Translations under genes and position numbers: made by a program | The notes under the pieces: model-generated | The model's database searches: none | Told to the model about the DNA's origin: nothing | The model's input: only the letters and a program-made list of their open reading frames with translations | From: Euclidia mi | Lineage: Eukaryota; Arthropoda; Insecta; Lepidoptera; Erebidae | Assembly (NCBI GenBank): GCA_944739405.2 | Contig: OX123187.2 | Span: 45,550,394 to 45,614,393 of the forward strand | Direction of reading: 5' to 3' | DNA length: 64,000 bases | Shown: positions 1-10,044 of the stretch, piece after piece | Layout of the letters: the number at the start of each line of letters is the position of its first letter | Position numbering within the stretch: position 1 is the stretch's first letter

Positions 1-677
1 TCTAGACAGACACGCACACATTGTCAGAACACGCGACGTACCGTGACGCGATCGATAGCCACCCTTCATGACGTCAGAGGGTTGTATTGATTTTCTTCAA
101 CAGAATACCCTAACGTTTCTGTCGCCCTGGCATCTAAGTATGCCGAGAAAAGCGTCAGCTCGCGGAAAACTTGAGAAACCGCTGGAAAATCTTAAGGAAA
201 AGACTTGTTTTCTTTCAGTACTTTGTAGTCTTTGATTTATCGTCGTAAATGAATCGGATCCATTTTCTATGTTTACGATTCATATTATATACGAAGTGAA
301 GATGTCCTATATCCTCACTAGTGTGTAGTTGCACTACACACTAGTGGGGATACAGCATACAGCAGATAAGTACATGTGTCCTTATGTAGTTAGTTACGTG
401 CATGTATCTGACTTACGTGAGGGGACTGTCAACGTGTTCATAAAGTTTATTAAGGAAGTATTCCCGCATAACTAGTAAATTACCACCAGTGAGGCATCGC
501 CAGTCGAGTGTTGATCATTTCGGAGCCCGCCCACGTGCTAGGACCACTTCGCCTTCACTTTATCCGCCGGGCTAATCTGTCGAACATCTCCTTTCGCGTC
601 TTACTCCCTAGTACTCCCGGTTGAGTTTATCCGAAATATTATCCCTTAATATCCGGGTTATCCCTACGTTTAATGCG
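1..677. other. Upstream flank of locus A first exon 1a
   Basis: No gene is visible here. The stretch holds the presumed promoter and 5' UTR of the exon starting at 678. A CACGTG E-box lies near 532. I see no clear TATA box at a useful distance. The only other structure is the inverted repeat at 316-346. Confidence 0.4.
316..346. repeat. Perfect hairpin-forming inverted repeat
   Basis: Two 14-bp arms (CACTAGTGTGTAGT and its exact complement) are separated by a 3-bp spacer. It lies about 330 bp upstream of the first exon. It could be the core of a small foldback element; no target duplication was recognised. Confidence 0.7.
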
Positions 678-920
678 ATGGCGTATTATGCTGTTGTATT
701 GGTAACTTTGGCTTGGGGTCTAGTGCAATGTTACAGTCAATACAGTTTCGAAAGTCACAAGTATTGCGACGATTTGTCGCCATTTTATGGTAATTTAAGT
801 TTGGATCAAATAACCGGTGTCTGGTACGGTGTAGAAAAAATACCGCATTCGAGAGGTGAATATAAAATCGAATATACGCAGGAGTGCTTTTATATTGACA
901 TCAAGGAGAGATACATTGAG
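678..920 (+). CDS. Lipocalin-like protein, locus A first coding exon 1a
   Basis: This is an 81-codon first exon. The frame is open upstream, but the first ATG in it is at 678 and begins a hydrophobic signal peptide (about residues 1-18). C30 precedes the G-V-W motif at 47-49, the GxW signature of lipocalin strand A, and C70 sits in a hydrophobic strand (ECFYIDI). N39-L-S is a possible N-glycosylation site. The exon ends in phase 0 at a GTTTGT donor, weaker than the GTAAGT/GTGAGT sites of its relatives. No exon 2 or exon 3 of its own is visible before the next first exon at 3862. Joined to 5316-5508 and 7528-7829 it would give 245 residues in frame. It is therefore either an alternative first exon of locus A or an orphan of a truncated duplicate. 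Exon identity is well supported; the partner exons are inferred. Confidence 0.75.
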
Positions 921-1400
921 GTTTGTGATATTTTGTTTTCTTTATAGTCTTATTAGTCTTATGAATTGTAATCAATTAGTTTACTCTTGTAGTGTACTCA
1001 AACTACTAACCATTAATAATATACCGGTATGTTTTAAACAACATACTAGTGTATTAGTGGTTAAAATAATACGTCTCCTAAAATATAGGTCCGACATAAA
1101 AAATATTCAGTACAATGAAACCATTATTTTTGTTGTTTATACAGAAAAGGTAAATTTAATATTTTTCAAGTTTTTGACAATTTAGGTATAGATATGCCTA
1201 CTGAAGTACCTATTGAATTTTGTAAAATGGTAATCATTCTGATAAGTTTGTTATTGCTTGCTACAAATGTTTAAAAAATGCCACATTTATGGAAGCAAGT
1301 CGTTTAACACCTAAGTAATGAGTTATGTAGTTTAATGAAGATAAAGTCACAACAAGTCATAAACATAATCACAAGCGTCTGAATTGCATTCGTTAGCAGA

Positions 1401-1596
1401 GATTCCCGGGTCGGGCAAAGTGTTATTGGGTTTTTCCGTTAGGAAATTCTCAGTAGCAGCACGGAGTCTGGTAATGTTCCCGGTACGGCAATAGGCTCGC
1501 CTCCTATTATGTGGGACCTAAAAATTCCTGGCGAAATGTGGGTGTAATCTTACACCTCTGCCTACCCCTTCGGGGATACAGGCGTGAGTCTATATA
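1401..1596 (+). mobile_element. SINE-4 fragment, head truncated
   Basis: Starts inside the tRNA-like B box (GATTCCCGGGTCGGGCA) and continues through the family body to the ACACCTCTGCCTACCCC tail and an A/T-rich end. It matches the fuller copy at 8979-9231. The A-box half is missing. Confidence 0.75.
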
Positions 1597-1993
1597 AAAT
1601 AAATAAAATAAAAATATATTATCAACCATGAATAAGTAGGTCTAGATTGAAGCATAATAACCAATAATTTTATCCAGATATCAACAATAAAATTATTGTA
1701 AACATTTTTTATCGTTTATTTAATTTATTACTACCAGCAATCAAATGTTATTGATAAAATGTCGAATAAAAAAATGGATGATTATTATTTGGGATCGTAT
1801 GTTTATATTCCTCTTCGCGCTAGTTATATAATAAAAAATGGACGACTAGAGAAGAGTGTTTGTGCTTAGCATGTGTAAAAGTTTAGATTGTGTGTGTTAA
1901 TGGAATATATTTATACGTTTGCATACATTAGGTAGGTATGAATAAAAGCTATATTTGTAAGGTAAAGGATATTCATCATAATCAGCCTGGTTT

Positions 1994-2135
1994 GATTTGA
2001 TTTGAAAATTTTCCATTTTTAGATAGCCCATTTATGGAGGAAGGCTATAGGCTACATAACATCACGCTATGAGCTACGGGAGCGGAGCAGTAGTCTTAAA
2101 TAACGCGGGTGTAACCGCGGGGTCATCTAGTTATG
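1994..2135 (+). mobile_element. RTE-like LINE 3' repeat fragment
   Basis: Shares the run from TTAGATAGCCCATTTATGGAGGAAGG to the GAGCGGAGCAGTAGTC region with the copy at 5718-6140. This pattern is widespread in lepidopteran genomes and looks like a LINE 3' end. The clade is uncertain. Confidence 0.5.
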
Positions 2136-2177
2136 AATATACCTACTAGGTACATAAGTACTTCGCATATTGTTAGA

Positions 2178-2325
2178 GAACATTATGGAGAACTCTCAGA
2201 CATGCAGCTTCCCTAAAGATGTTTTACTTCACCGCTAAGCACCCGATAAAATTAATAAAATGTGCGCCGTGGATTAGCACTCGTGGGTCTTGAGACCATT
2301 TGCGTGGCGGTCTGTTGGTCTCCCT
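2178..2325 (-). mobile_element. Decayed SINE-1/2 fragment
   Basis: Read on the minus strand it has the degenerate tRNA-like head of SINE-1/2 (near 2285-2325) followed by body sequence ending in CTGAGAGTTCTCCATAATG, the SINE-2 type. Many substitutions indicate an old copy. Confidence 0.5.
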
Positions 2326-2867
2326 ACTAGGGTATTTCTCCCTTAGGGGGAGACTATATTTGATTAAACATCAATATAATTACGAGTAGATCAATTAGGT
2401 ACACTGTATCTCATTGAGAACGTATGTATATTAATATATCGCAATCATCCTATAGTTGGCAAGGTTGCATCCGAGACTTTCTCCTTGGAAACATCGCGTC
2501 TGTTTTCTAGTTTAAATAATCCATAGTGATACATACATATAATACGTATTTAGTATTCTATAATTTATATCAGTGTCGAGGTATTTGAGGGCCGATACCG
2601 GCTGTATGTCCTTGCCGATACACAGAACGGGGAAACTTTTGGTAACCGGCCATCTCTAGACCAAATGGCGATGGCGTTGCTTATCTCGTGAGGTTCGCAC
2701 TTCGTAAAGAATCCTACGAGCCTACGTACCACAGAAATAAACGCTATTTATTTCTGTGCTACGTACACCATACTTAGACATAGTAAACTTCGCCCGCGGG
2801 TTTGCCGGCGTGACACATTCTTACTTCTTCACCGTAAAAAAAATCAAACATTCTCTATTAGTGCTCT

Positions 2868-2945
2868 CCCACACTCTCCAAGGAACATCCATGCTAGACG
2901 TCAGCTTCTTAGGCCCAGTAGTTTCGCCTGTGTTGTCAGATATTT
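2868..2945 (+). mobile_element. Element R fragment
   Basis: Resembles the CCAAGGAACATACATGCC ... CAGCTTC ... TAGTTTCG middle of element R, seen complete at 30568-30772. Both ends are lost. Confidence 0.45.
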
Positions 2946-3189
2946 AATTATCATGAATTTTACATATATTGACATGGATTGACCATTGATTGAATACCTT
3001 AGTACGCAGATCACGCTACAAGGTCTCAGCAAAATGTTCCTACAATAACCCATATAAGGTTCTTTACTAACGGTATGGTAAACCTTTATGTATGTGAGCA
3101 TTAAACTGCGTAGTCTAACTAACGAGTAGGGAAAAATCTTATCAGAACTTTTTATTATCGGCACATTACAAAAATCTTTGCATTATAAG

Positions 3190-3450
3190 TTGGTCTGAGA
3201 AAAGTCTTTGGCCAACTCTGGTGTCGGAGTGTTCAGACCGCCCGAAGGCCTCCGACATGGCCTAACGACCCTTATCCTTAGACAAGAACCGGGGCCGACA
3301 GCTTTACGTGTTCGCCGAAGCACGGTAGCGCTCAGATGTAAATGCCTCACACGATCACCCATCCAAATAGCGACCAGTGCAAGCGTTGCTTAACTTTGCC
3401 GATCTGTTACGAACCGCAAGCCAAATCTCGCTATGAGCGCTACTAAAAGT
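3190..3450 (+). repeat. Unclassified interspersed repeat (copy 1)
   Basis: Similar, on the opposite strand, to 44881-45200: both contain a GGCCAACTC/ACTCCAGTGTCGG-like segment, a GAAGGCCTCCG-like segment and GGGGCCGACAGCTTTACGTG. The right part also resembles 44190-44350. No coding signature; class unknown. Confidence 0.55.
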
Positions 3451-3861
3451 TATGTTGTCAGTAGGTGTGTATTATGTAACTGTGTAAAACTTATTACGTT
3501 GGCTAATGCAAAATGTTTGTGAAAATGTCTCTAAATCTTTAAAAACAAATTCCATATTGAAATAAATTATTTCTTTTTATGATTTATGGACCAAAATAAT
3601 GTGAATCTAGGTCCAAGCCTTTGTACCTAGTATACATTTAGAAATTGTTCTGTAATAAGATCTTAATAAGATAATTATAAAGAAAATAGGCCAAAATCTT
3701 CCCGTTAGTCATCCAACAACAGGATATGGAGATCGTTGTGCCAATTAATAGGTTAATCACGCTCACCTAAGTGCATAACGAGACATAATGTGTGATGTAG
3801 ACAAGTGGGCTATCATTGGGGCTTCAATTAGCCATTGTGTATACTAACCTTAAAGTGTCAA

Positions 3862-4116
3862 ATGGTGACAATGTTACTCATAGCGTTGCCCATATTATAT
3901 TTCACAACAAGTGTGCGTGCGAATGTCAATTTTTGTGAGAACTTGGGCCCAACTCATGACTTTGATGAAGAGGCGTTGCTAGGCATGTGGTATGTGCATG
4001 AGTACGTGTTTCATAAGGAGAAGGTGACGTCCACTGAATATAACCCGTACTGTCCCATCGTACAGTTGAGGAAGTTTGAGGATTATGTGCACGGTGGTCT
4101 TCTGAATCATAACTTA
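3862..4116 (+). CDS. Lipocalin-like protein, locus A first coding exon 1b
   Basis: An 85-codon first exon. The first ATG in the frame is at 3862 and opens a signal peptide (residues 1-20, ending VRA). C25 precedes G-M-W at 41-43 (lipocalin GxW), and C64 sits in YCPIVQL. It ends in phase 0 at a strong GTGAGT donor. Joined to 5316-5508 and 7528-7829 it encodes 249 residues with no frame break: secreted, four conserved Cys in total and a hydrophobic C-terminus. It is the closest first exon to those body exons, so it is the default start of locus A. Lipocalins bind small hydrophobic ligands in a beta-barrel; the ligand here cannot be told from sequence. Confidence 0.8.
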
Positions 4117-5315
4117 GTGAGTGCTTTTGATTTTTTGGTATCGTTGGTTTGGTTCAAGTTTATTGAACGTTGTTTGTTGAGGTGGTTCATTTATTACGTA
4201 AATAGAGTTTAAGATTAAGTTTGCAAGGCAATCAAATTAAAATTAGAGCCTTTGAAGTTTTATTAATTCAGTTTAGGTACGACTTATTTATGTGATAGAG
4301 TTTGATTCGTTTTTAATTAACTTGGGTATAATATGTTTCAGTGATCTTAAAATATTTACCTTTTATTTAAACTTAATTACCTATTTGTAAAGGGGTTTAC
4401 ATATCGATACATTTAGAAACAATGGAAATATACTCTTTTATCAAGATTAATATAATATTTACGATTGAGTTTGTTTATAGATTAATAATAACATTCATCT
4501 TGAAGTTAGTTTCTTCTTCTTAGGAGCTCTCCAAATCGGTTTCAAATATACTTTCTTGCTGACATTAAACACAAACGCTCGACGAAGTCTGCTGTGTGTG
4601 AACATGTACAATAATAGGAACCAACCATTACCTGCGATTTGATGAACCACAGATACTCGCAAAAGAACACCGCTTTATTCCAAGAATGATACGTAAATCC
4701 AATCGTAAATGAATGAATCTGTAAACCGTAGTTTGATTTCAATGTGTAACATTCGCGTAAACCCAAGAAGATACTATACTTTCTTGCGTTTGATATTCCA
4801 ATTATTATGTATATGTATGTACCTATACTACAACTACAACTTACTATAAAAAGACATTTACTGGATCTCGATGTCATCAACACTGCATATCAGGTCCAAC
4901 TATAGCTGTAAGTAAACGAGCCTGCCTCCCTCAAGCAAACCGTTTTACAACATAACCGATCAAACAGCAAACTGTTTAGGAGGAGCTGAACAACGAAGGC
5001 CGCGTCTTGGCAAGCGTAGTGTTGGAGTGATGAGTGGCAAAAAGAAGAGTGGCAGCCAGTCGTGGGATGGCAAAAACGAGCGAGGCCCAACCCCTATTGC
5101 TTTTACCCCATCCCAATCTTACTCCTACTTTCCTTTTCTCATCCCAAAAGCGGCAACGCACTTGTGACTTCCTGTTCGTTTGCCATCTGTTTCATAAACA
5201 TCAAATAGTCTTATGGTATACTCTGGCCTGATGAGATGAGCTACGAAGTCTAAGATGAGACGTACCTATACCTCTTTAAGATTTCTGCTAAATATTGCTG
5301 GTTGTTCTATTGCAG
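4117..5315 (+). other. Locus A intron 1 (after exon 1b)
   Basis: Begins GTGAGT and ends in a pyrimidine tract plus TGCAG. The part near 4880-5170 has repeat-like lepidopteran character (for example CGGCAACGCACTTGTGAC), but no family was assigned. No other gene is seen. Confidence 0.6.
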
Positions 5316-5508
5316 CCTACCCCGCCGACGCCGTACCCTCAGCTGACGAACAGTCCGTACGCGCACAATCGTCCGTTCGGCGCGCCGGAGCACTACCGCG
5401 TGAGGTACTTCGTGCTGGAGTGGCACGAGGGCTTGTGGCAGGACGACTACCACATCAAGGTCAACACTTCGCACAAAGGCTTCTGGGCGACTGACGTACC
5501 TAGCAGAT
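5316..5508 (+). CDS. Lipocalin-like protein, locus A exon 2
   Basis: A 193-bp internal exon, phase 0 in and phase 1 out, with acceptor TGCAG and donor GTAAGT. The first third is Pro/Tyr-rich (PTPPTPYP...). The rest carries the exon 2 signature of the family: Y-R-V-R-Y-F-V-L-E-W-H-E-G ... K-G-F-W. Compare W-D-E-x-G ... G-L-W and G-Y-W in the other two exon 2 copies. There is no Cys. This is probably the C-D strand region of the barrel. The exon is GC-rich compared with the intron around it, as expected of a constrained coding exon. Confidence 0.8.
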
Positions 5509-5717
5509 GTAAGTATATCACACATACCATCTCAGTCTATGTCCTGCATTAGACGTCTGTAACGTCCACTGCAGGTCATAGGTGTCCCGTACTGGTGTGG
5601 GCCGTGTATAAGGTTCAAAATTCTCCCTCGAAACAGAAGCAAATATAATATGAATGCTGTAAGTTCACGTGAATGAACTCTCGAGCAAAAACTGGTAACA
5701 TATCTAATACTCATATA

Positions 5718-6140
5718 TAAAGCTGAAGAGTGTGTTTGTTTGTTTGCTTGAACGCGCTAATCTCAGGAGCTACTGGTCCGATTCTTTCAGTGTTAGATGG
5801 GCCTTTTATCGAGGAAGGCTAGCTATATATAAAGTCACGCTATGAGCCACGGAAGTTAAATTGTTAATTATCGCTTGCTAAACGGTGAAGGAAAACATGG
5901 TGAGGAAACCTGCATGTCTGATAGTTCTCCATAATGTTCTCGAAAGACATGTGAAGTCTGCCAACCCGCACTTGGCCAGCGTGGAGGACTATGGCCTTAC
6001 CCTTCTTATAGTGAGAAGAGGCCCGTGCCCAGCTGTGGGACAGTATAAAGCGCTGATGATGATGATGAGCCACGGAAGCGAAGCCACAGTAGCCTTAAAT
6101 AGCGCGAGTGTAAACGCGGCCTCATCTAGTCTATAATATT
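5718..6140 (+). mobile_element. RTE-like LINE 3' repeat split by a SINE
   Basis: Matches the lepidopteran repeat with GAACGCGCTAATCTCAGGAG and CTTTCAGTGTTAGATGGGCC. Its body continues on both sides of the SINE-2 insertion at 5856-6064. The 14-bp duplication ATGAGCCACGGAAG flanks the insert, showing where the host repeat was interrupted. Confidence 0.65.
5856..6064 (+). mobile_element. SINE-2, 5'-truncated, with 14-bp TSD
   Basis: Begins in the SINE body (TTGTTAATTATCGCTTGC) without the tRNA-like head and ends in a GATGATG tail. It is flanked by ATGAGCCACGGAAG at 5842-5855 and 6065-6078, a perfect target-site duplication. 5' truncation plus a TSD is typical of LINE-driven insertion. Confidence 0.85.
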
Positions 6141-6205
6141 ACCTTTCAACAAAGTTTTTCTGGTGAGGTACTCTTGTAGTAAGGTATAATAAGATTAGAT
6201 ATATT

Positions 6206-6978
6206 GGGTCTCCCTTGTTTGACCGAAAGGAATTTGACAAATTTTTACTTTCCAAAAACTTTTTCGCGTAATGTCATTTGCCAAATTATTACTTAGCAAA
6301 AATCTATTCACAAAAAATTTTAACGCAAAACTTATGTTTGGGAAATGAACGGTTAAACAATAACTTGTTTACCAACTAGTCCTTTTAACAGTTGGAATAA
6401 CAGTTTTTACGCAAAATCAATAATTATCCTAATCTAAATTGTTCAGTTCCGGGTAACCTACTAAAAACAATTTCTTTTTTATATTACCTAATGCAAGTCA
6501 TTTCTGGCACTCGCCGGCCGCTACCGCGGCACCGCTCGCTTCGCTCGCTCGGCTCGTGCGTAGGAGGTCACAGTTCTAACCTAACCTAACCTTACCATTT
6601 TTTTTTAATAATTAACCTACTCTAACTACTCCCATAATACCAATATAATAAACTAATATCACCAAACGTTTATTGTCTGAAGATTGTTTGCTGTGATAAT
6701 TCATTTGATTAACCCCTTGTATGCCGGAACGCAGATCTACGCGAAACACAATAGCTTTTTAATTGTGTCTGGCATTCCGGCATACAAGAGGTTAAAGACC
6801 AAATGCCATACCTAATGACATTATACTTGGTAATATTTTGCCAAGTAAAAATGTGACCAAATAAAAATATGCGTACTAAAATCATTCAAAATATTGCAAT
6901 GGTATAAAAAAAGGTTGCTAAAATTTGTTTGGGTAATGAAATTTTGTCAAATTCTTTTCGGCAAAACGGCAGGATCCC
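6206..6978. mobile_element. Non-autonomous DNA transposon, 773 bp, 8-bp TSD
   Basis: Flanked by a perfect 8-bp duplication, GATATATT (6198-6205 and 6979-6986). The ends are imperfect inverted repeats: GGGTCTCCC...GACCGAAAGGAATTTGACAAA on the left and, on the complement of the right end, GGGATCCTGCCG...GCCGAAAAGAATTTGACAAAA. A GC-rich core with CGCTCGCTTCGCTCGCTCGG is near 6534, and an inner hairpin spans 6711-6794. No transposase is present. The same core and GGG ends recur at 61525-62585, so the two form one family. The superfamily (hAT, P or Merlin, all of which make 8-bp duplications) is not decided. Confidence 0.75.
6711..6794. repeat. Hairpin inside the 6206-6978 element
   Basis: Arms CCCTTGTATGCCGGAA and its near-complement TTCCGGCATACAAGAGG surround an inner CACAATAG/AATTGTG pairing. 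It may be a small foldback insert or an internal part of the host element. Confidence 0.6.
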
Positions 6979-7272
6979 GATATATTAAGTAGTAACTGTA
7001 GTTAACGTTTTAGGAAATTGTACTTTAACAGTAAAATTAACAAGCAAATATTTTCACGATCTTTTTGTGACTTCAATTTATGAATTATTTTAAACTGAAA
7101 TGCTGTTTATAATTTACTGAATTGTCTTTTGTAATTTACTGAATTGTCGTTCAGAACTAAGTACAGAATACAATGGCGTACAAGGTTAGCGCCAGGAATA
7201 TCGTTGTCTTATACTTCTGTATACCTACCTACGACAAGAATATTAGTGGCGCTAGCATTGAACCTTCACACT

Positions 7273-7356
7273 AATTTAAAGAATGGTTTTAGGAATTAGA
7301 GACAATCATTGGTTACTACCAATGATTGTCTAATTCCTAAAACCATTCTTTAAATT
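7273..7356. repeat. Near-perfect palindrome, about 40-bp arms
   Basis: The arms run from AATTTAAAGAATGG inward to CCAATGATTG and pair almost perfectly around a 6-bp spacer, with one 2-nt difference. It is in intron 2 of locus A, about 170 bp upstream of exon 3. Probably a foldback-type MITE. Confidence 0.75.
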
Positions 7357-7527
7357 CTCTTCTAAAAACACATTCTACTGGATGTGTTTGTAGTTTTCTT
7401 TTTAAGTATCATTATTAAGATCATAATGCTCCACGGAGATCTTTGTAAATGCTGCTTTCATAACGATTTTGTTAAGGTAGTTGCAGTAGGTTCGAAGATA
7501 CTTAATAAATTTTTCTACTCCTTTCAG

Positions 7528-7829
7528 CCGTGGATCCACAATACCGCTTCTTCGGTGGAGTCATCCAAGTCCTGAAAGTCGCCAACACACATCTAGTACT
7601 GAATTTTTGTATGAGGCTCCCGAACTCACAACTCTTCAGTGTAGTTCTATCAAGGAATGAGAACCAGCTCACTTCAGAAGACCTGGCTAGCATACACAAC
7701 GTGTTTACAATGAAACGACTCTCCACCTCAGCTTTGAAAAGAGTTTGTGATAGTTCTGCTTCGACGATAAGTCTATCGATGTTCTTAATTCTACTTGTAA
7801 CTTTTTCTTTTTGGAATTCTCGAATTTAA
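7528..7829 (+). CDS. Lipocalin-like protein, locus A exon 3 (C-terminus)
   Basis: The acceptor CTTTCAG is followed by CC, which completes the split codon from exon 2 (T|CC, Ser). The exon then encodes about 99 residues to a TAA stop. It carries the family signature G-V-I-Q-V-L-K-V followed by H-L-V-L-N-F-C and Q-L-F-S-V-V-L-S-R, then a second Cys (KRVC). After D-S-S-A-S-T the final 21 or so residues are hydrophobic (LSMFLILLVTFSF). A short small-residue stretch before a terminal hydrophobic tail is the usual GPI-anchor signal, so the protein is inferred to be tethered outside the plasma membrane. The four Cys of the family (two in exon 1, two here) can form two disulfides. Confidence 0.82.
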
Positions 7830-7862
7830 AGAATTGATTTGTAATATGTGTTGATATTTATT

Positions 7863-7905
7863 AATAAAAGATTTGCTGTATTTTTGTATGATGAAAGACA
7901 ATAAA
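7863..7905 (+). terminator. Locus A polyadenylation signals
   Basis: Two AATAAA hexamers, at 7863-7868 and 7900-7905, lie 34-76 bp past the stop codon, giving a short 3' UTR. Confidence 0.7.
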
Positions 7906-8429
7906 TTATTTACACTTTATTATACTGATGTTTTATTGTATTAATTGTAATAAATTCAGTATTGATGTAACATAAAATTGCGTCTATTAACTGAGCCATA
8001 TAAATAAACAATTCATCTAGAAAATTAAACTAAAAGCTTTTTTTAGAAAGTTACCTATTTGCAGAGATATATATAGATTTATAGTTTTCTGTAAGTAGAA
8101 TGATTTCACTGATAGTATGGTGGCTAAGCAGACCTCGACTTTAAGAGGAAAATTCTTGGCTGCCAAAGGGATAACGGCAGGACGACGATGATAATATAGC
8201 CCATTAATTAACTAAAATATACAAACAATCCCAACGTATAACACTGGAGCATTCTGCGTACTTAATGTACAAACAAGCCACTTACTTCTTCACCAGGCTT
8301 AGCAGACATCCGAGCACGTTTTAGTGTGTGACACACCGTGTGACACCCAACCGCTAGAGTGCTATCTTGCCTAGCTATAAATAAATTTAATAAATAGGTA
8401 TATAGACTTGCCTATCTATTCCTATATCT

Positions 8430-8942
8430 TCACGCCTGTTGCCGTCTACCCCAATGGTAGGCAAAGAGCATGGAACGCCAAATGCTCCGGTTCAAAGTTC
8501 AAACACACTTCTTTCGCTTCCTCGACATTCATTAACATCATCATGCATGTTCGTCGGTTATGAGTACTTTTAATTTGGCCCTTTTTCAGTACGTCACCTA
8601 CTTGGTCGATGTACGTCCGCCTTGAGTGTACCGACATCTCCATTCATTCTTACTTAATACACTTCTTTTGTTTTTCTTCTTTCATCCATCCGTTCCACAT
8701 GTCCAAACCAACATGCCCTTCTCAATCTTTACATCTTCTTTTAAAAACCACACTTCTCTCGGATCATACTGTTTCTCACTTTATCTATCAGACTTACTCC
8801 GCACATATCTACTTCTCAAAGCTGTCATATCTATATCATTGATATTTCTTTCATGCTTCTTTTGCCGTACCCATGATTTACAACTCTACATCAGTGTTAG
8901 CGCTAAAACTCCCAGCAGTATAGCAAGCCGAGCCTTAAATAC
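8430..8942 (-). mobile_element. RTE-like LINE ORF 3' fragment
   Basis: On the minus strand 8446-8643 encodes the end of an RTE-like ORF2 (D-Q-V-G-D-V-L-K-K-G-Q-I, N-R-R-T-C). Decayed upstream codons extend to about 8940. It is related to 56575-57296. It is a pseudogene copy with frameshifts. Confidence 0.65.
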
Positions 8943-8976
8943 AGTCTATAGAGTACATATATGTACTCTATAGACT
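8943..8976. repeat. Perfect 34-bp palindrome
   Basis: AGTCTATAGAGTACATA is followed directly by its exact complement, with no spacer. It abuts the head of the SINE-4 copy at 8979. Confidence 0.85.
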
Positions 8977-8978
8977 AG

Positions 8979-9231
8979 ACTGCCTCCGTGGTCTAGTGGA
9001 TAGCGTATGCGACTGCTGATGGGAGGTCCCGGGTTCGATTCCCGGGTCGGGCAAGTTTTACTGGGTTTTTCCGAATTCTCAGTAGCAGTATGGAGTCTGG
9101 TGATGTGCCCGGTAACAGCAATAGGCTCGCCCCCTATTACGTGGGACCTAAAAATTCTTAGCGAAATGTGGGTGTAATATTACACCTCTGCCTACCCCTT
9201 CGATGATACAGGCGTGAGAGTATAAGATAAA
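8979..9231 (+). mobile_element. SINE-4, near full length
   Basis: The tRNA-like head has an A-box region (GGTCTAGTGGATAGC) and a B box (GGTTCGATTCC). The body and ACACCTCTGCCTACCCC tail follow, ending in an A-rich run. This is the reference copy for the family in this window. It is not a functional tRNA gene: no 3' half or cloverleaf end is present. Confidence 0.85.
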
Positions 9232-9787
9232 AAAAGAAACGTACCTACTCTATAACGACAAAATAATGTAAGTTGACAAACCGACTTGAGTATATATAAA
9301 TAGTCGAGTCATCGATACAGACCTAAATCATTTGTCAATTTGAGTAAAATTTATAAATTTTAATGGCAAATGTTTTCAAAAGACCTCAACAACTGTATAT
9401 TTCTGTCAGTCACAATTTTTTGTAACATGTTGAACCCATATTAAAAAGTTTCTGAAGTATTTCTTAATACATCATCTATAAACTTATCCTCTCCAATCTC
9501 TGTCTACTATTTATCTAAAATCTCATCTCCTGTAACGTTCAATATGGATTAGAGTAAGCCATCTGTAAAGTCTGATGCGACCCGCGTTCCTTGTAACAAT
9601 ATACATAGAACCGAGGCTGTCTGCCCATCCAGATATAGCTTAAATCTTTGATGTAGATTATGAACATTTAGGATTACATGTATTTTAGAGAGGCTTTACC
9701 TACGGCTAAAATATGGCTAGTAAAATTGAGTTACAAATGGCAGCCTTGTTTGGTGTGTACTTCTGTGTGTCTTAATTACACGGTAAT

Positions 9788-9990
9788 GATATCTATCTCA
9801 TCATCATCAGCCTTTGATAGTCCACTGCTGGACTAGGCCTCTCCTTTGAAAGGAGGAATTGGCCTACTATACCACGCTGGCCAAGCGGGTTGGTATAGGG
9901 TTTGTATCAAGTTTTCCGTCTCTTGCAGTGCTGTTCTCTGCATACTATGCTCCCTCTGTCGGCTCTTACGACACCCATGGGATGATATGG
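9788..9990 (-). repeat. Lepidopteran interspersed repeat with CATCATCATCAGCC end
   Basis: Contains AGTCCACTGCTGGACTAGGCC and CCACGCTGGCCAAGCGGGTTGG, shared in degraded form with 41485-41605. Read on the minus strand it ends in a GATGATGATGA tail, like the SINEs and LINE tails here. Its class is not certain. Confidence 0.5.
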
Positions 9991-10044
9991 GGTGGTGACA
10001 ATTCGTATTCTTAATCCGTCACCACACGGACAATATCTACATAT

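Larger units (their letters stand above)
921..3861. other. Interval between first exons 1a and 1b; repeats only
   Basis: No exon 2 or 3 of the family was found here in any phase-compatible frame after an acceptor. It holds fragments of SINE-4, an RTE-like repeat, SINE-1/2, element R and an unnamed repeat, listed separately. The rest is AT-rich with nothing recognised. Confidence 0.5.
5509..7527 (+). other. Locus A intron 2
   Basis: GTAAGT to CTTTCAG. It holds an RTE-like repeat with a nested SINE, a 773-bp DNA element and a long palindrome, listed separately. The remaining parts show nothing recognisable. Confidence 0.65.

Noticed and set aside
621..677. In-frame N-terminal extension of the exon at 678
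   Set aside because: It begins with TTG, not ATG. The ATG at 678 is followed at once by a signal peptide. The same reasoning moves the starts at 3835, 11569 and 38859 to 3862, 11680 and 38895.
2573..2700. Possible missing exon 2 for first exon 1a (Y-R-L-Y-V-L-A-D-T-Q-N-G-E after a CAG)
   Set aside because: The phase after the CAG does not keep that frame, W-D-E and G-x-W are absent, and no donor follows.
5255..5494. 79-codon frame overlapping locus A exon 2
   Set aside because: A different frame from the one keeping the acceptor phase and the W-H-E-G ... G-F-W signature.
8979..9055. tRNA-like A and B boxes that could be called a tRNA gene (also at 12956, 27218, 27893, 47489, 63275 and others)
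   Set aside because: Each is followed by the same long SINE body, several have target-site duplications, and none closes a full cloverleaf acceptor stem. They are SINE heads.
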